The notes beneath the pieces are model-generated. The model was given only the letters and a program-made list of their open reading frames with translations, ran no database searches and was not told the DNA's origin. A stretch of 46,051 nt of DNA from positions 1 through 46,051 of the forward strand of contig CAMLDJ010000014.1 of NCBI GenBank assembly GCA_946478755.1, written 5' to 3'. Position numbers and translations under genes: made by a program. Positions 1 to 13,638 of this stretch are shown here, piece after piece (position 1 is the stretch's first letter; each line of letters opens with the position of its first letter). The DNA comes from an uncultured Pedobacter sp. (GTDB lineage: Bacteria; Bacteroidota; Bacteroidia; Sphingobacteriales; Sphingobacteriaceae).

Positions 1-2345
1 CAATGTGGTATAATCGGTACCGCTGGTTGCAGTGCCGGCGATGGTGTAACTTACCGTTACATCCTGCGCTACCGTGTAACCTGCAGGCAGGCTCAGGATG
101 AATTCGCCGTTTGTACCTGGCTCCATACCATCAAGTCCTTTACTCACGCTCAGCACCTGGTTGGCAGCGATATTGTCATCATCCAGGATGCTGGCCGTTG
201 CAGCATTATTTGGTGAGGCCGCCGCGGTGAACGTAAAGTTCGTAGAAGCGCCATTTGTAATGGTTGCAGTCACGGTTTCTGTACCCTCAATAATTTTATC
301 ATCTATCACGTCTACCGGCAGCAGTATGCTGTTCGCTCCGGCCGGCAAGACCACACTGCCGCTTAAAGCGGTATAATCAGTACCATTGATGCCGTTTCCT
401 GTTATCGTGTAATTCACCGTAACAGGTTCCGAGGACCGGATGCCTGCCGGAAGGCTGATGCGGAAAACGCCATTGGTGGAAGGCTCTTCCACATCGGCAA
501 GCTTCTGAATGCTCAGCACATTGCTGGAAGCTGTATTCTCATCATCTGAAATATTTACCGAAGCAGTGCCATTTGTAGTGCTGGCTGTATAAATAGAGCT
601 GGTGCTGGTGCCGATACCTCCGGTGAGGGTTACCGCTACGCTTTCCGTCTGCTCGATCAGTTTATCGTCAATCACATTCACCGGTAAGGCCACGCTGTTC
701 TGACCGGCCAAAAGGGTAACTGTACCACTTAAGGTAGCATAATCTGTCCCTGCGGCGGCAGTGCCCGCAACGGTATAGCTGACCGCAATGTTCTCTGAGG
801 CCAGGATGCCTGTTGGCAGGCTGATGCTGAATGCGCCTCCACTGGTCGGCTCAGACCCATCGGCAGTATTTACGACGCTCAGTGTCCGGTTGGCAGGGGT
901 ATCGTCATTATCTATAATGCTTCCTGTTGCGCTGCCTTCAACCGGATCAGGACTGAAGCTAAAGCTACCTGAAGCGGCATCATCGATGGTAACCACTACT
1001 GTTTCGGTGCCCTCAATGATCTGATCGTCTACTATGTTAGCCACAGCGGCGGTAGAGGCAGAATTTGCGCTGATAGTTGCAGTGCCTGAGAAATGCGTCG
1101 AGTTCAAGCCAGTGTAATCGGTGCCCAATATCGCGCTACCAGCTACTGTATAGTGGATGGTTACCGCCTCGGAACTGGTAATTCCATCAGGGAGCAAGAA
1201 ATTGAACCGGATTGAATTTCCACCTTCTTCCCCATCACGGAACAACAATACCCTTACCCTGCGGTTCGCTGGAGTGTTGTCATCATCAGCTATCGTTACC
1301 GTCGCATTGTTTGCAACGGGGTTGACAGTAAAGCTGCCCAGAGTTGCACTGGTACCACCGGTCAGAGTCAGGATCACGCTTTCAGGGTTCTCGATGATCT
1401 GGTCATCTGAAACGGTCACTGGTGCAGCCACACTATTTTGTCCGGCTGGAATGATCACCGAACCGGTTAAAGCCGTATAGTCAGCACCACTGGTTGCTGT
1501 ACCACTTCCGGTAAAGTTTACAGTAATGTCTTCAGAGGCAGTCACACCTAAAGGCAGGCTGACACTGAAGGCCCCATTGGTACCAGGCTCGGCCGCATCA
1601 GCAGTTTTAGTTATGCTCACAACCCGGTTGATGGCTATATTGTCGTCGTCCGAAATGGTGACGGTTGCATTGCCGTTTGTAGTGCTGGCAGTAAAGGCGA
1701 AGGATGTAGAACTACCACCGGTGATGGTCAGCCCCACTGTTTCTGCCTGCTCCATCACCTGGTCGTTGATTACTGCTACAGGTAATGAAACACTATTTTC
1801 ACCGGCAGGGATGACCACTGTTCCACTTAAAGTGGTATAATCCGCTCCGCCAGTAGCTGTACCAGCTACGGTATAATTTACGGTAATATCCTCTGCCGAG
1901 GTAACACCGGCTGGCAGACCAATATTAAACGAACCATTGGTTCCAGGCTCAGTTGCATTGCTGCCACTGTTTACTCCGATAATGGTTCTGGCAGGGTCGC
2001 CGGCATCATTGTCTGCAATGTCAATCGTTGCAGTTGCCTGCGTATCATTGATGTTGTAAAGGCTGCTGCTCGCCGTACCTGTGGCGTCATCGAGCGTTAA
2101 GGTTAAGTTTTCAAGTGTTTCTATGACATTATCGTCGGTAATTTCAACCGGCAAGGCCAGGCTGTTGCTGCCGCTTGGGAAAGTAACCGTACCGCTCAGG
2201 GCAGTATAGTCTGTTCCGTTAGCGGCGGTACCTGTGATGGTGTAGTTTACCGTGATATCTTCAGTGGCGGTAATGCCAGCCGGCAGACTGATGCTGAAAG
2301 CACCATCCTGACTGCCTTCGCTACCATCCTGTACCTTTTGTATAC
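1..2345 (-). repeat. Calx-beta repeat array (six full units and one partial)
   Basis: Units of about 120 residues (~365 bp) start near 2345, 1990, 1635, 1265, 885, 520 and 155. Each has a start such as LSVxxxxDGxEPGTNGxF, then ITVNYTVxGTATxGTDYT, LSGTVTIPAGxNSV, a D(D/N)xIExxExV strand and an acidic ISDDDN-type end. This is the Calx-beta pattern, in which the acidic loops bind calcium between domains in related proteins. The unit starting near 1265 is the most divergent at its start ([14 protein letters not shown]). The array continues beyond the left edge. Confidence 0.85.
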
Positions 2346-5300
2346 TCAGTACCTGATTCGCGGTAGTCAGGCCACCAAAAGTAGAGAAGTTTTGTATGCC
2401 GCTGAACGCTACATAGTCCAGGCCATCCTGCTGCCCGGTTGCCGGGATCAGCTCAGTCATATTGGCAAGTCCATCAGGGCTCAGATCTGCCAGCGTAGTG
2501 GCAATGTCACCACTATGCTTGAACCAGGTCCAGCGCTGCGGACCGGTTACTCCGCGGGTAGCCAGGAGCGCATTCTCGGCATTGGCTTTTTCCGCAGGAT
2601 CCCAGAACAAGCGGAGCTGCACACCGCCGTTAGCGGTAAGGTCTGCACCGGTATAAGTGATCTGCAGGAGTCTGCGCATGAGCTGCGTACCGTTGTCGGT
2701 ACCGTTATTGCTGCCCAGTGCTCCGGCCATATCCCTGTTCACATCTACCACGGCCGAAAGTTTGGACACATCTATCGTGTTTCCGTTCAGTGTGATAGAA
2801 GCAATGTATTTATTGGCATCAGCAGGATCGATGAAATAAAGTATTCCGTCCTGGATACAGGTAGATGTTACTGTGCTCACCGTTGCATCAGGTGCCAGGC
2901 TAGCAGTGCGCTGCGGATGGCTCGTGATCAGGGTAAACACTACCCCATCGGTTAATGCGCTTACATTCTCGAAACTCACAACACCTCCGTTAAAGCCGGT
3001 GGCAGGTATTTCAGTAACCGTGCCGGTGGCGAAATTGCCGTCACCGTCCTGATCGATCATCATCGTGAAATCCTCTGCCACTGTTCCAGTTACTGTAATG
3101 CCGTTCAGATCGAACTGCAGACTAAGCGGCTGGGCACTGATATCGTAATTGGTCAGCTGTGTTTTCCATTCCTGCGTGAGGCGCTCGCCGATACAGCTGC
3201 CAACCGGCAAGTCTGTATTGGTTAGGGTAATCGCGGCACTGTTACTGCCAAATACAAGGTAGCTCTTGTCTGCCGCGAAAGTATTCGTGTTCTCCTGGTT
3301 GGTAGCGACCACTGTGCGCAGACCTGCCGTAAGGATGGAACCTGCATGTACACTCCGGCTCTGTTTCTGAACGAGTGCTTCTGCATCATCGCGTCCGATA
3401 CCGAAGATGTTGACTTTATAGGTGCCGTTTACTGCGGCATCCCAGATTTTGGTCGTGCCGTCGGTAGCAATATAATCCTGCGGAGTCGACTGATCGAGCG
3501 TGATTCCGTATTTAATACCGAGGTAAGATTCCACCTGGCGGTTCTCTGTAGCAGTAAGGGCGGATTTGTAAACGATCACCTCGGGAATCTTACCGTTGAA
3601 GATCCTGCCGTCGAAGGTAGTGGTTCCGGTAGTTCGGCCACCTATTTCAAAGAAAGAGCCATCGCCCTGGGTAACGCAGCTGGTGGCTAAAGGTCCCTGT
3701 TTGCCATTCAGCCAAACGCTTCCTCCCGCTGAGTTAATCGTGTTAATATAATTGCCTCTTGCAATGACAGGCCCTGATAATGCAGGTGTGATCTGGCCCA
3801 GAATACACCCGTTGCCATCGAGGCCATAAGCACCCGCGGATGTATTAAGCAGCCCTCTTCCAGACTTCGAGCCGATCCAGTCACCGTTAGATGAGAAGAT
3901 GCCGCCCAGTTCCGTGATGGCTCCTTCCCGGCTGGCCACAGAGAATATCGACAAAGGAACAGTCGAGTTCCAGGCTACGCCCGCGTCCCCTTTAAGGGAT
4001 TTGTTCAATGCCCCGGAGAAATCAACTGCCGGATTGAAGTTAATGGCTCCCGGCACTGCCAGAATATCTACCGATGGCGTAACAGCGTCTGTATGTGCCG
4101 GCGCGGAAGGTTGCAGTTCGGTTACCATGCTGCCGCTCTGGTTCTTCCATTGTTCCACCTGGCCACCCGCGTTTGCTGTGAGCCCAGCATCTGCCTTCAC
4201 CCATAAGGTTTCTCCCGCCACACCACCTGGTGAGGCAGCGAAACCTGCGAAGGTAAAGTACTGGCCGCTAGTAAAGTCGACGGTGGTCACATAACTGGCT
4301 ACGCCATTGATGTCTCTTTCAGACAGCGGAATGAACTGGTCAGTGCCGTCGAAGGTTGCGTCGCCACTCACCACCAGGTGAAGTGCCGTGGTACTCAACG
4401 ACAACTGATCTTTGGGAATGGCAACTTCAACGGTACCTATAGTACCGGTTTCCTGCACTTTCCACACCCTTGTCATCCGTTTGCTCACCAGCGGATTGCC
4501 GGTGATGATGGTGCTGAGGGAAGTGGCAGCGCCATCATCACTCCAGGTCATATAAGTTTTATCTGCGCTGAAAATATTTGTATTAGAAAGGTTGTCTGCC
4601 GCAATGCCGCCGAGCCCCACTATGGGCTGGAAGCCGGCATTTATGCTCCGGGATTGTTTCTGGGCAAGGCCTTCCACATCATCGCGGCCGATACCGGTGA
4701 TGTTGTTTTTGTGGGTGGCATTGGCGGCAGCATCCCATATTTTGGTCGTGCCGTCGGTAGCCAGGTAATCGGTAGCAACAGTCTGGTCGATCGTATAGCC
4801 GTATTTGACGGCCAGGTAGGTACTGACCCGTTGGCGCTCAATGGCTGTCAAGGCGTTGGAGTAAACGATCACATCGCCCATGGTGCCGCTCCAAAACTGT
4901 GCTCCGCCGGTATATGAACCCAGCCTTGCAGCGGTGGGTACCGTGTTCCATGCCTTGGCCGCGGTAGCTAGCTGCCTGGTTTTGCCGAAAATGGTGGCCG
5001 CGCCTCCGTTACCAGCCCAGGTGGCTGTCAATTCGTTCGGCATGTTGAGCTGCCAGAAACCGGGCGAAGCCACATCATTGGCAGTGCCGACAAATTGGCC
5101 TGCACCAACAATGTTGGCCAAACCTGAACTTTGTGAAGTACCGATTGCCCCCCAACTGATGATATATCTGTTACCGACAATATTGTCCGCGTTGCCCAAA
5201 CCGATCAGTGTTCTGGCGGTAGTAGCCGTCGGTAATTTCATTACGTCGAGATCCATATAATGGGCTGTGCCGTTGAATTTAACCACCGGATTGAAGTTGA

Positions 5301-8300
5301 CATCATCAGTTAAATTATGGGCAAATAGCGGTTGGTTAGCCGGTGTAACCTGTACTGCATTATTCAGATCGGACGCATAATCGGTCCAGCCATTGATCGC
5401 CGTATTATCGGTAGTGCTGGAAGTACCGGCATCCGCACGTAGCCAAAGCGATGTGCCCACTACACCACCCGGGGCTTTCATAGAAGCTCCGTAACTGAAG
5501 TACTGTCCGTTACTCAGGTCAACTGTCGCCTCATAGTGTTTTACACCATTCAACGTAGTTTCGGTTAACGGGAGGAACTGGTCCGTTCCATCAAAAGTAG
5601 CATCATTGCTGACGATGAGATAAGTTTCCTGGGCATTAGGTAAAGCGTCGTAAGGCACTGCGATCTGCACGCTGCCGACAGTACCGCTCTCCTGCACCTT
5701 CCACACTCTTGTCATGCGGAAGTTAGCTATAGCATGACCGGTTAATGGTGTTTTAAAGAGAGAACTGGCGCCGTCATCGCTCCAGGTCATATAGGTTTTA
5801 TCAGCACTGAATGTGCTGGTATTGGCCAGGTTCGTTTCTGCAAGGCTGCCCAAAGCAATGGCCAGCTGCATGCCTGTATTGATGCTGCGGCTCTGTTTCT
5901 GCACCAGGTCTTCTGCGTCGTCACGACCAATGCCGGCGATGTTGTTCTTGTGGGTTGCATTGGCAGCAGCGTCCCATACTTTGGTGGTTCCGTCGGTAGC
6001 CAGGTAATCGGTAGCGCCGTTATTCAGGGTAATACCGTATTTGAGCGCGAGGTAAGTATGTACGCGTTGCTGTTCATTTAGCGTCAGTGCGTTGGCATAC
6101 ACGATCATATCCCCAAAGCGACCGTTGTAGGAAGCGCCCCCGTTCCAGCCTACGCGCGGCTGACTGTTCGATCCGGTAAAGACGCCGGGCCCGTTGCCGT
6201 TAGCCACGCTCAAGCCATTTTTGAAAATTTCCTGCTTCTTTGCAGGAAGCGCGCTGTCGCTGGTAGCTCCCCAAAGCACCGTCTGGTTATTAACACCTCC
6301 GGTATTATAGGTAAGCCGGCTGGTGAGATACGGAGCATCCCAGTAAACAATATTATCAGACCAGGTAGTATGCAGAGTGATCTGGTCAACTGCACCGGCG
6401 CCGCTAGTGGCAGGCTCCGTGAATATAACCGTAGCAGTAGGACTGATCTGGTTGGCGACCACAAAAGCTGCGGCGCCGGTATAGGTTCCGGTTTTCAGGA
6501 AAGAACTGCCTGTTAAAGCAGAGTTTACCCCGTTGAATTTGATGACCGGATTGAAGTTGATGTTACCTGCGGCATTGTTGAGGTATAAAGGCTGGTTGGC
6601 CACAACCGCCTGCGACATGTTATTGAGGTTAGGGCTGTAATCGTTCCAGTTGCTTACAGGGGTATTATCTACCGTGGCAGATACACCATCATCCGCACGC
6701 AGCCAGATCAAATTGCCACTGCTCACACCGCCGGGATATTTCACGGCAGCCCCATAAGTGAAGTAAACGCCGTCCGGCATCAGGCTCGTGTTTAGGGTAA
6801 CAGATTTATCCGTATTTAGCGGCAGTTCCTGATCGATCGTCGCAAAAGTTGGATCAGTACTGATCAGCAGGGATACAGAGGTACCTATTACGCCGGCTTT
6901 AAGGGTAATGGACTGATCCGCCCAATTGGTTTTATCTACTTTCCACACCCTTGGCAGGCGGCGGGTAACGCCGGTGCCGTTTATTATTTCTGAGTAAGCT
7001 GTAGCGGACAGTCCGTTATCTGCAAATACGAAGAAAGATTTATCGTTGGTGATGATATTGCTGTTCAGTTCATTGGTAAGGGCAATGTTGCTGCCCAGTG
7101 AGATGGTCACAAAGCCGTTGTCTACACTGAGCGATTGTTTGGTGTTCAGATTAGTTGCATCGTCCCTGCCTATACCAGTTACGCTGTTTTTATAAGTTGC
7201 ATTGGCCGTCCAGTAGGAAGTGCCATCAGTAGCCAGGTAATTGGTGTTGCCGCCATTCAGTGTGATGCCGTATTTAAGGCCCAGGTAGGATTCTACCGAC
7301 TGGCGTTCCACATCCGTAAGTACGCGGTCGTAAGCTATCACCTCTCCCATGCTGCCTTTCCAGTAAAGGGCGCGGGCAGCCATGGTACGGGAGCCTATAG
7401 AAACAAGATTATCAGTGAGTGGCGTTAAGTTGATGGTACCCTGGTTGTCAAGCGCATAGTTTTCAAACATGCGAATACCGTTGGCCGTATTATTTGCCTG
7501 GCTGCCGCTGAAAATATAGGGTTTATCAAGCTGGATGGCGTTGAGACCAGTTACCGCAACAACTGATGCGGCATTCTGCAGGTACTGCAGTTTGTTGCCT
7601 GAGACGATCCGGAATTCCATTCCATGAGATGATCCGACTGCACCTGAGCTTAAAAGATCTCCCAACCCGGAACCACTGGCAACCGCAAAAACGGTGGCTG
7701 TGGAAGGATTTATACGTGTAGTGGCAATATCTAAAAAGTCGTCCGTACCGTCGAACTGTAGGCTGTAGTTGAAGTTCATCCCGCGTGCATCGGTAACAGG
7801 ACGACTGGTTACCACATCCTGTAAAGCGTTATTGCCGAAGTTGCTGTAGTCGCTCCACTGGCCGCCGCTTGATTTACCATCATCTGCACGCAGCCAGAAG
7901 GTAATGCCGTCTTTCACGCCGTTCGGTCCCTTGACCATCCTGGCGAAAGTGAAGTAACCATTATCTGGCAGCAGGTTACTGTTAATGGTAACGGTGTTGT
8001 CATCGTTCATCACATAAGCAGCGTCTCCTGCACCAAAAGTCTCGTCTGCGCTTACCAGCAAGTAAGTTTCTGCAGTACTTCCGGATAACCTGATCGTAAT
8101 ATTCTGATCAGCCCAGTTGGTCTTCTGCGCTTTGAAAATGCGGGCCATACGGTGGTTGACATTATTGATGCCGTTTACAGGCGTCAGGAAAGTAACCGCA
8201 CCATCATCATCGCCAAAGCTGAGGAAAGAAAGATTGTTGGTGATCTCTGTAACGTTGGCTGCATTCGAAGCTGCAATAGCCGGACCGGCAGCGATCGTAA

Positions 8301-11300
8301 CGATACCGCCTTCTGAGTTCAGGGACTGTTTCTGGTACAGCATACCGCGATCATCGCGACCGATGCCGGTGATGCGCCGGGCATAGCTGCCTCCTTCGGC
8401 CGCCTGCCACATGGTGGTGCTGCCATCGCTGGCCAGGTAATCCATGGGGGTACCGATGCCAAGCGTAAGACCGTATCTGAGGGCCATGTAGGATTGCACT
8501 TGCTGGCGTTCCACAGTACTCAGTTTACGGGAATACAGGATCACTTCGGGGATATCTCCGTTAAAGGGAGCGTTGTGCCCGGCTCCGATATAATTCCTGA
8601 GGGGTACTGATGCAAAGCTTACTGCATTGACATTGGCTGTTACCAGCACCTTGCCGTCGATACCAGCCGCGTAATCGCTAGGGGCGCTCCAAATGTTCAG
8701 CATGTGCGGGTTGCGCACATTCACGGTGGCAGGATAAGCAAAGGTGTACCTCGCAGTACCGGAGCCAAAATAAGTATAGTGGCTATTGTTACTCCATGTA
8801 TAGGTAGACTGATTGCTGGCATAAGTGCCACCAAATTCAAAAGGATAATGAAGTGTAGCCGAGGTATTATCAAGGTTGGATAGCTGTACGGAGAATATTT
8901 CACCTGCCGTCATGGTATTTGCAAATTGCGGCAGCGAGAAATAGGTAGCAGCTCCAATGCCGATACCTGGGTTGAAGTTAAAGGAAGCCGGCTTCCATGG
9001 CGCTGCATTTCCATTAACCTTGGGCCACACACGTCCAGACGGGCTCAATTCCTTCCAGGAGGTAACGTTGGTACCGCCTGTTACGCCGCTGTCTGCTCTG
9101 GCCCATACTTCAAGGCCAGCCACTACGCCCGCAGGGCCGCTTTGTGCATTGGCAAAAGTGAAGTAATAACCATCTGGCAGCAGGTCGCTGTCAAGTGTTG
9201 TCAATCCTCTGTCATCCAGCTGATAGACAGCGTCTCCTGCTCCAAAAGTCGCATCAGCACTCACCAATAGGTATTTCGTATCGTCCGCTCCCATCAGTGC
9301 CAGCCTGACACTACTTTTTGCCCAGTTATTGCGGTCTATTTTGTAGATGCGTGCCATGCGCACACTCACATCTTCCAGCCCGTTAACGGCCTGGGTATAG
9401 GTTACCGCTCCCCCGTTATCACTGAAGGTAAGAAAGGAAAGGTCATTGTCAATGTTAGTAGGATTCTCCCTGTTGGAGGTAGCAAAACCATTGCCTATGG
9501 TAATGCTTACATTGGCTCCATCTACCTGCGAGCGGCTTTGCTTTTGAAGCAAAGTACCGTTGTCATCCCTGCCGATGCCGGTGATGCGCTGGCCGTAGCC
9601 TGCGTTTTTGGAAGCCGTCCACATCCTGGTGTTGCCATTGCTGGCGATGTAGTCAGTCATAGCACCCGCGGCATTCCGCAAGTCCAGACCGTATTTCAGG
9701 GACAGGTAACTGTTCACCCGTATACGCTCATCATCGTTCAGGCGCCTGTCGTACAGGATCACTTCGGAAATACGGCCGGTGAAGATAGAACCATGGCCTG
9801 CGCCAATAGCGTTGTTGCCAGGATTACTTGTTGCCGTTCTCCTGAAGTCGACGGGGAAGGTGGTGCTGCTGCCAATCGTTTTACCATCAAAGCTTACCCC
9901 CCAGTTACCGGGAGCGCTCCAGTTATTTAAAATGTGGGCCTGCTGCATGTTAATGCCTCCAAGTGGATAGCCTGGCCTCGAGTTGGTGCCAAAATGCGTA
10001 TAGTGGTTCCCGTTACTATAGTGATAATGCTGCGGCTGAAGGTTGACAGGGTCACCGCCAAACTCAAACGGGAAACTAGCAGCCGTTGAATTGGCAGCCA
10101 GCGTGGAGAACTGCACGGAAAATATTTCACCCTGGGTATAAGCGTTCGCAAAGCTTGCTATCGAAAAGTAGTTGTCGCCCGCAAAATGGATAGCCGGATT
10201 ATAGTTAATCGCATTCGGCAGCAAGGTAGTTACCGCAGTATTGGCTTTGGGCCATTCTCTTTGTACAGCCTGGTCGGTCCACTTGGTCGCGTTGTTGTCA
10301 ACAGCGGTCACACCCGCATCCGCTTTTACCCATACCTGTAAATTGGGGGCTACGCCACCGGGAAAACGCTGCTGCTTGCCGAAAGTAAAGAAGGCGCCAT
10401 CGGCCAGGTCGGCACTGGAAAGGGTAACCTTACCGTTGCCGTCTAATTTCAGCTCGCGGCTAAGCGTACCGAAACCGGCATCTGTGCTGATGAGCAAATA
10501 GTTGTCTAGTGATCCGCCTTCCAGTTGCAAGGTTACCTCCTGGGTATTGTCCCAGGCAGCTGTTTTTTGCACCTTCCAGACACGTCCCATGCGCTGCGTC
10601 ACATTAGTTCCGGTTATTGCCGTGAAATAATTGGTGCTGCCGTCGTTGTCGCTGAATGTCAGGAAGGCCTTATCGTTTGTAAAGTTAGTGGTATTGGCAG
10701 TGTTGGATGCAGCAATGGCATTACCCAGCGCGATGGTCACCACACCAAGATCCTGGCTCAGTGACTGCTTTTGCTGAAGTAAGGAGAGGTCGTCACGGCC
10801 GATACCGGTGATGCGTTTTTTATAAACAGGATCAGCTGTCCACATCGCTGTTCCATCGCTGGCCAGGTAATTTGTTGGCGTGGTCTGATCCAGCGTAGTA
10901 CCATATTTAATGGCCAGATAGGATTCAATTTTCTGACGGTCTAATGCAGTCAGTGCTGTAATGTCTTTATAGATGATGACTTCAGGAATATTACCGTTAT
11001 AATACCCACTCCCGTGCCATACGCCTAAATTAGTCGCATAGTTGCCGCCATTGTTCACACCGAAATCACGGGCAGCATTGCTGCTGGCAATATTTGTCCG
11101 GTCGCGGTAAATGTTCATACTCGCCACCGTCTTGGTGTAGCTCCATACATTGGTCTTATTTAAGCTACTCCCCCAGGCAGCACTTATTCTAAATCCATAA
11201 GGTGCGTCGAAGTAAGCGGTCGAATTGTTATAAGAAGTAGTGGTCGCTACGGCATACCCGTTGGTTGTCATCTGATCAAACAATGCGCCGCCAGCCATCG

Positions 11301-13638
11301 CACTTGAAGTTGATGCGCCAAATATGGCGATGTTGTTCATGTTACCCGCACCCAAAACGGAACTGGCCGGATCTACTATGTTTCCTTTACCGAAGTACTG
11401 AACACCTGTAAACGTCGCAGTAGGGTTAAAGTTCATGCCTGTTTCCTGCACTGTTGGCTGATTGGCAGCTGATGATTGAGGGATGTTGATGTTGTTTCCA
11501 CTGAAGTCATTCCATTGCGCCCTGGTTAAGCCATAGTCTGCACGGTACCAGGCCCCAATCCCGGTACTTACACCGCCTGGCCCCTGGATGGCAATTGCCT
11601 TGGATTCACTAAACTCCGAAGTACCTTTTGTGGATGTGATCGTGGCGCTCCAGGCCCCTGAAGGGCTACCGGCGAAAGCAACAGGATAAACCGTTGTATT
11701 TCCTTTTGCCACATTGTCAAAAGTAGCGACCAGCTGACGGCCACTATAAAGTGAGGTACCGGCTTCATTGGCAAACAGCTGAATCGTATAGGTAGTGCCG
11801 GCAGCGTCTGTTGCAATATTGGGCACAGTGATGCTGACATTATAGGTGCCAATACCAGCAACTGCTGATGAATTGATGACCGGACGGTTGGCGCCTTTGT
11901 AATTTCCGTTTGATGCCGCACCAATAAAAATACCCGGGCTAAAATTATTGTAAATGCTGTTGCCGGTAATGGTTACGCCCTGTGTATTGTCATTGGTGTG
12001 AAAATATACACCACTCCCCCCGTTATTATAAATCTGGTTATTTCCGGTTATTGAAACGGATTTCATCACATTTGCACCGGCATGAAAAAAGATACCATGA
12101 GAAACGTTATCACGAATGATATTGCCCGTAAAGTCTATATCCGTTACCGCATTGGTGCCGTTTATCACGATGCCCGAACGGCTCTGGTTATAAAAGGATG
12201 AATTGACGATGTCCACATTATTAACGGCAAAATTGCCGTAAAATTCAATACCGTCGAAGTTATTGCTGAACTTCGAATTGCTGATCTGGGAATTAGTAGC
12301 CGCTTGCAATATATAAACACCATCGTTGTCGAACTCATTAAAAGTCACATTGTCGATATTCACGTCAGTAGCGGCTGCTATAAATGCTATACCGGCATCC
12401 GCATCATCCGTACTGCCGGGTTTATCTGCGTCCAGCACCGAATTATTGAAATTAAGGCCGTTCAAAGTGCTTTCAAACCGGATAAAATTGGAGCCAGGGT
12501 AAAGTCCGGGCATACTGTTCCCCATGGTGGCCTGGTTGATAGTAATATTGTTGGCAGCGCCATTGAACCAGATGCTGTGGATATCGTTTTCATTTATATT
12601 TACTGTATTCAGCGTCACGTTATTCGTCGTATTGTCGAAGCGGATAGCATAGTCTCCATCATTATCGGCGCCTATCACATCCATATCTATTGTAGTCCGT
12701 TTGATCTCGAAATTGGTGTTGACAAAATCAGAATAGATACCAAGCGACGCGCCGCTCCACAAGCTATCCAGCGTCACATCGCTAATCGCCACGTTATTCG
12801 CCGTTTCTACCGGGCCTCCGGTATTATCCAGTACGATCCCATTTTGAAAGCCGCTGATATTACTATTGGTAAGGATCAGCCCGTTTACTGATGCATCTCT
12901 GAACACGATCCCTTCCCCGCCCCGCACATTGCCTGCCGTGCTGAGCCGAATGTTGTCCATCACCAGGTTGGTTTGTGTGCCGCCAGTAAAATAAAAAGCC
13001 CTTCCATAGTAGACACCGCCTGCAGGTTCCATATCCGTAGACACAATGTTCCTTATGGTAAGGTCTGTGGACGCCCCCTGCACCCGCATGAATGCATTCA
13101 GGTAATTACCCACCGTGCTGAAAGAGCGTATGTTATCAATAGTGATCCCTGTCGTGTTGGGGAAGATGTCTACATTGATGTCCCCGTTGTTCTGTATGAC
13201 AAAATTCCGTACCGTTACGCTGTCTGCATTGATGACAAAAGGATTGATGATAGAATTGGTACCCGTGGCAAACAGCATGATCTTGTTCTCCCCATCGATG
13301 ATCAGCTTCTTTTTGGTAATGGTTGGCAACGAGGTGGTCAGCGTGATCTGTCCGTGCACATTGAATATAATGGAGTGCTCCCCGCCTCCTGCCGCATTTG
13401 CGTCCAGGATGGCCTGCCGGAATGAACCCAGCCCGGCATTGTTGGTGTTGGTGACCGGAAAGTCAGTTCCGTAAGCTACCTGACTGATCAAGGCATAAAA
13501 TACCACAACCATTAAGCATATCGCTTTTTTATAAATTTTTTCTGCTTTAAAAAATAATTTCTTAGAAAACCCGTCGTTATTATTAACAGTCATGTAATTG
13601 AAGCTGCTTAATAAATGGTTAAGTAAGTTGTTGTTCAT
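1..13638 (-). CDS. Giant modular surface protein (beta-helix, seven GIGRDD/LamG-like modules, Calx-beta repeats), 3' end missing
   Basis: One minus-strand frame runs from ATG at 13638 to the left edge (4,546 codons, no stop). Translations checked near 13600, 7200, 3426 and 60 are all in the same frame. Residues 1-57 form a long signal peptide (hydrophobic core about 40-57; an in-frame ATG at 13593 would shorten it). Residues ~58-590 are Asn-rich parallel beta-helix coils opening with [17 protein letters not shown] beta-sandwich follows (~590-685), then seven tandem ~405-residue modules (~685-3570), a linker domain (~3570-3760) and Calx-beta repeats to the edge. Proteins of this type in Bacteroidota are usually exported by the type IX system and attached to the cell surface; the C-terminal sorting signal would lie outside the window. 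A role in adhesion or glycan and calcium binding is inferred. Plus-strand ORFs across this region are antisense shadows. Confidence 0.9.
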   Translation of the reverse strand, partial: MNNNLLNHLLSSFNYMTVNNNDGFSKKLFFKAEKIYKKAICLMVVVFYALISQVAYGTDFPVTNTNNAGLGSFRQAILDANAAGGGEHSIIFNVHGQITLTTSLPTITKKKLIIDGENKIMLFATGTNSIINPFVINADSVTVRNFVIQNNGDINVDIFPNTTGITIDNIRSFSTVGNYLNAFMRVQGASTDLTIRNIVSTDMEPAGGVYYGRAFYFTGGTQTNLVMDNIRLSTAGNVRGGEGIVFRDASVNGLILTNSNISGFQNGIVLDNTGGPVETANNVAISDVTLDSLWSGASLGIYSDFVNTNFEIKRTTIDMDVIGADNDGDYAIRFDNTTNNVTLNTVNINENDIHSIWFNGAANNITINQATMGNSMPGLYPGSNFIRFESTLNGLNFNNSVLDADKPGSTDDADAGIAFIAAATDVNIDNVTFNEFDNDGVYILQAATNSQISNSKFSNNFDGIEFYGNFAVNNVDIVNSSFYNQSRSGIVINGTNAVTDIDFTGNIIRDNVSHGIFFHAGANVMKSVSITGNNQIYNNGGSGVYFHTNDNTQGVTITGNSIYNNFSPGIFIGAASNGNYKGANRPVINSSAVAGIGTYNVSITVPNIATDAAGTTYTIQLFANEAGTSLYSGRQLVATFDNVAKGNTTVYPVAFAGSPSGAWSATITSTKGTSEFSESKAIAIQGPGGVSTGIGAWYRADYGLTRAQWNDFSGNNINIPQSSAANQPTVQETGMNFNPTATFTGVQYFGKGNIVDPASSVLGAGNMNNIAIFGASTSSAMAGGALFDQMTTNGYAVATTTSYNNSTAYFDAPYGFRISAAWGSSLNKTNVWSYTKTVASMNIYRDRTNIASSNAARDFGVNNGGNYATNLGVWHGSGYYNGNIPEVIIYKDITALTALDRQKIESYLAIKYGTTLDQTTPTNYLASDGTAMWTADPVYKKRITGIGRDDLSLLQQKQSLSQDLGVVTIALGNAIAASNTANTTNFTNDKAFLTFSDNDGSTNYFTAITGTNVTQRMGRVWKVQKTAAWDNTQEVTLQLEGGSLDNYLLISTDAGFGTLSRELKLDGNGKVTLSSADLADGAFFTFGKQQRFPGGVAPNLQVWVKADAGVTAVDNNATKWTDQAVQREWPKANTAVTTLLPNAINYNPAIHFAGDNYFSIASFANAYTQGEIFSVQFSTLAANSTAASFPFEFGGDPVNLQPQHYHYSNGNHYTHFGTNSRPGYPLGGINMQQAHILNNWSAPGNWGVSFDGKTIGSSTTFPVDFRRTATSNPGNNAIGAGHGSIFTGRISEVILYDRRLNDDERIRVNSYLSLKYGLDLRNAAGAMTDYIASNGNTRMWTASKNAGYGQRITGIGRDDNGTLLQKQSRSQVDGANVSITIGNGFATSNRENPTNIDNDLSFLTFSDNGGAVTYTQAVNGLEDVSVRMARIYKIDRNNWAKSSVRLALMGADDTKYLLVSADATFGAGDAVYQLDDRGLTTLDSDLLPDGYYFTFANAQSGPAGVVAGLEVWARADSGVTGGTNVTSWKELSPSGRVWPKVNGNAAPWKPASFNFNPGIGIGAATYFSLPQFANTMTAGEIFSVQLSNLDNTSATLHYPFEFGGTYASNQSTYTWSNNSHYTYFGSGTARYTFAYPATVNVRNPHMLNIWSAPSDYAAGIDGKVLVTANVNAVSFASVPLRNYIGAGHNAPFNGDIPEVILYSRKLSTVERQQVQSYMALRYGLTLGIGTPMDYLASDGSTTMWQAAEGGSYARRITGIGRDDRGMLYQKQSLNSEGGIVTIAAGPAIAASNAANVTEITNNLSFLSFGDDDGAVTFLTPVNGINNVNHRMARIFKAQKTNWADQNITIRLSGSTAETYLLVSADETFGAGDAAYVMNDDNTVTINSNLLPDNGYFTFARMVKGPNGVKDGITFWLRADDGKSSGGQWSDYSNFGNNALQDVVTSRPVTDARGMNFNYSLQFDGTDDFLDIATTRINPSTATVFAVASGSGLGDLLSSGAVGSSHGMEFRIVSGNKLQYLQNAASVVAVTGLNAIQLDKPYIFSGSQANNTANGIRMFENYALDNQGTINLTPLTDNLVSIGSRTMAARALYWKGSMGEVIAYDRVLTDVERQSVESYLGLKYGITLNGGNTNYLATDGTSYWTANATYKNSVTGIGRDDATNLNTKQSLSVDNGFVTISLGSNIALTNELNSNIITNDKSFFVFADNGLSATAYSEIINGTGVTRRLPRVWKVDKTNWADQSITLKAGVIGTSVSLLISTDPTFATIDQELPLNTDKSVTLNTSLMPDGVYFTYGAAVKYPGGVSSGNLIWLRADDGVSATVDNTPVSNWNDYSPNLNNMSQAVVANQPLYLNNAAGNINFNPVIKFNGVNSALTGSSFLKTGTYTGAAAFVVANQISPTATVIFTEPATSGAGAVDQITLHTTWSDNIVYWDAPYLTSRLTYNTGGVNNQTVLWGATSDSALPAKKQEIFKNGLSVANGNGPGVFTGSNSQPRVGWNGGASYNGRFGDMIVYANALTLNEQQRVHTYLALKYGITLNNGATDYLATDGTTKVWDAAANATHKNNIAGIGRDDAEDLVQKQSRSINTGMQLAIALGSLAETNLANTSTFSADKTYMTWSDDGASSLFKTPLTGHAIANFRMTRVWKVQESGTVGSVQIAVPYDALPNAQETYLIVSNDATFDGTDQFLPLTETTLNGVKHYEATVDLSNGQYFSYGASMKAPGGVVGTSLWLRADAGTSSTTDNTAINGWTDYASDLNNAVQVTPANQPLFAHNLTDDVNFNPVVKFNGTAHYMDLDVMKLPTATTARTLIGLGNADNIVGNRYIISWGAIGTSQSSGLANIVGAGQFVGTANDVASPGFWQLNMPNELTATWAGNGGAATIFGKTRQLATAAKAWNTVPTAARLGSYTGGAQFWSGTMGDVIVYSNALTAIERQRVSTYLAVKYGYTIDQTVATDYLATDGTTKIWDAAANATHKNNITGIGRDDVEGLAQKQSRSINAGFQPIVGLGGIAADNLSNTNIFSADKTYMTWSDDGAATSLSTIITGNPLVSKRMTRVWKVQETGTIGTVEVAIPKDQLSLSTTALHLVVSGDATFDGTDQFIPLSERDINGVASYVTTVDFTSGQYFTFAGFAASPGGVAGETLWVKADAGLTANAGGQVEQWKNQSGSMVTELQPSAPAHTDAVTPSVDILAVPGAINFNPAVDFSGALNKSLKGDAGVAWNSTVPLSIFSVASREGAITELGGIFSSNGDWIGSKSGRGLLNTSAGAYGLDGNGCILGQITPALSGPVIARGNYINTINSAGGSVWLNGKQGPLATSCVTQGDGSFFEIGGRTTGTTTFDGRIFNGKIPEVIVYKSALTATENRQVESYLGIKYGITLDQSTPQDYIATDGTTKIWDAAVNGTYKVNIFGIGRDDAEALVQKQSRSVHAGSILTAGLRTVVATNQENTNTFAADKSYLVFGSNSAAITLTNTDLPVGSCIGERLTQEWKTQLTNYDISAQPLSLQFDLNGITVTGTVAEDFTMMIDQDGDGNFATGTVTEIPATGFNGGVVSFENVSALTDGVVFTLITSHPQRTASLAPDATVSTVTSTCIQDGILYFIDPADANKYIASITLNGNTIDVSKLSAVVDVNRDMAGALGSNNGTDNGTQLMRRLLQITYTGADLTANGGVQLRLFWDPAEKANAENALLATRGVTGPQRWTWFKHSGDIATTLADLSPDGLANMTELIPATGQQDGLDYVAFSGIQNFSTFGGLTTANQVLSIQKVQDGSEGSQDGAFSISLPAGITATEDITVNYTITGTAANGTDYTALSGTVTFPSGSNSLALPVEITDDNVIETLENLTLTLDDATGTASSSLYNINDTQATATIDIADNDAGDPARTIIGVNSGSNATEPGTNGSFNIGLPAGVTSAEDITVNYTVAGTATGGADYTTLSGTVVIPAGENSVSLPVAVINDQVMEQAETVGLTITGGSSTSFAFTASTTNGNATVTISDDDNIAINRVVSITKTADAAEPGTNGAFSVSLPLGVTASEDITVNFTGSGTATSGADYTALTGSVIIPAGQNSVAAPVTVSDDQIIENPESVILTLTGGTSATLGSFTVNPVANNATVTIADDDNTPANRRVRVLLFRDGEEGGNSIRFNFLLPDGITSSEAVTIHYTVAGSAILGTDYTGLNSTHFSGTATISANSASTAAVANIVDDQIIEGTETVVVTIDDAASGSFSFSPDPVEGSATGSIIDNDDTPANRTLSVVNTADGSEPTSGGAFSISLPTGILASENIAVSYTVAGTAAAGTDYATLSGTVTLLAGQNSVALPVNVIDDKLIEQTESVAVTLTGGIGTSTSSIYTASTTNGTASVNISDDENTASSNVLSIQKLADVEEPSTNGVFRISLPAGIRSSEPVTVNYTITGNGINGTDYTALSGSVVLPAGANSILLPVDVIDDKIIEGTETVTATITNGASTNFTFTAAASPNNAATASILDDDNIAANQVLSVSKGLDGMEPGTNGEFILSLPAGYTVAQDVTVSYTIAGTATSGTDYTTL
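2930..11585 (-). repeat. Seven tandem ~1.2-kb coding modules with GIGRDD motif
   Basis: Each module opens with a PGGV/GPxGV turn and W(V/L/Y)(K/R)AD, continues as a concanavalin/LamG-like beta-sandwich, then SYLALKYG(I/T)TL, YLA(S/T)DGT and the signature GIGRDDxxxLxxKQS, and ends near YFTF. Signature copies lie near 10790, 9570, 8350, 7160, 5930, 4700 and 3400, a period of about 1.19-1.26 kb. Module starts are near 11585, 10370, 9140, 7935, 6745, 5480 and 4230. Modules 1-3 share RITGIGRDD; modules 4-7 carry K(N/V)xxxGIGRDD, suggesting two duplication lineages. The signature resembles the family annotated as DUF8202; that name is from memory. Confidence 0.8.

Noticed and set aside
98..1840. 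Regularly spaced plus-strand ORFs (starts 98, 788, 1157, 1526)
   Set aside because: They are antisense shadows of the Calx-beta repeats; their spacing follows the repeat period and the minus frame gives clear domains.
1..11585. Periodic repeats as CRISPR or satellite DNA
   Set aside because: Periods of ~365 bp and ~1.2 kb are in-frame protein modules with diverged sequence, not short identical repeats with spacers.
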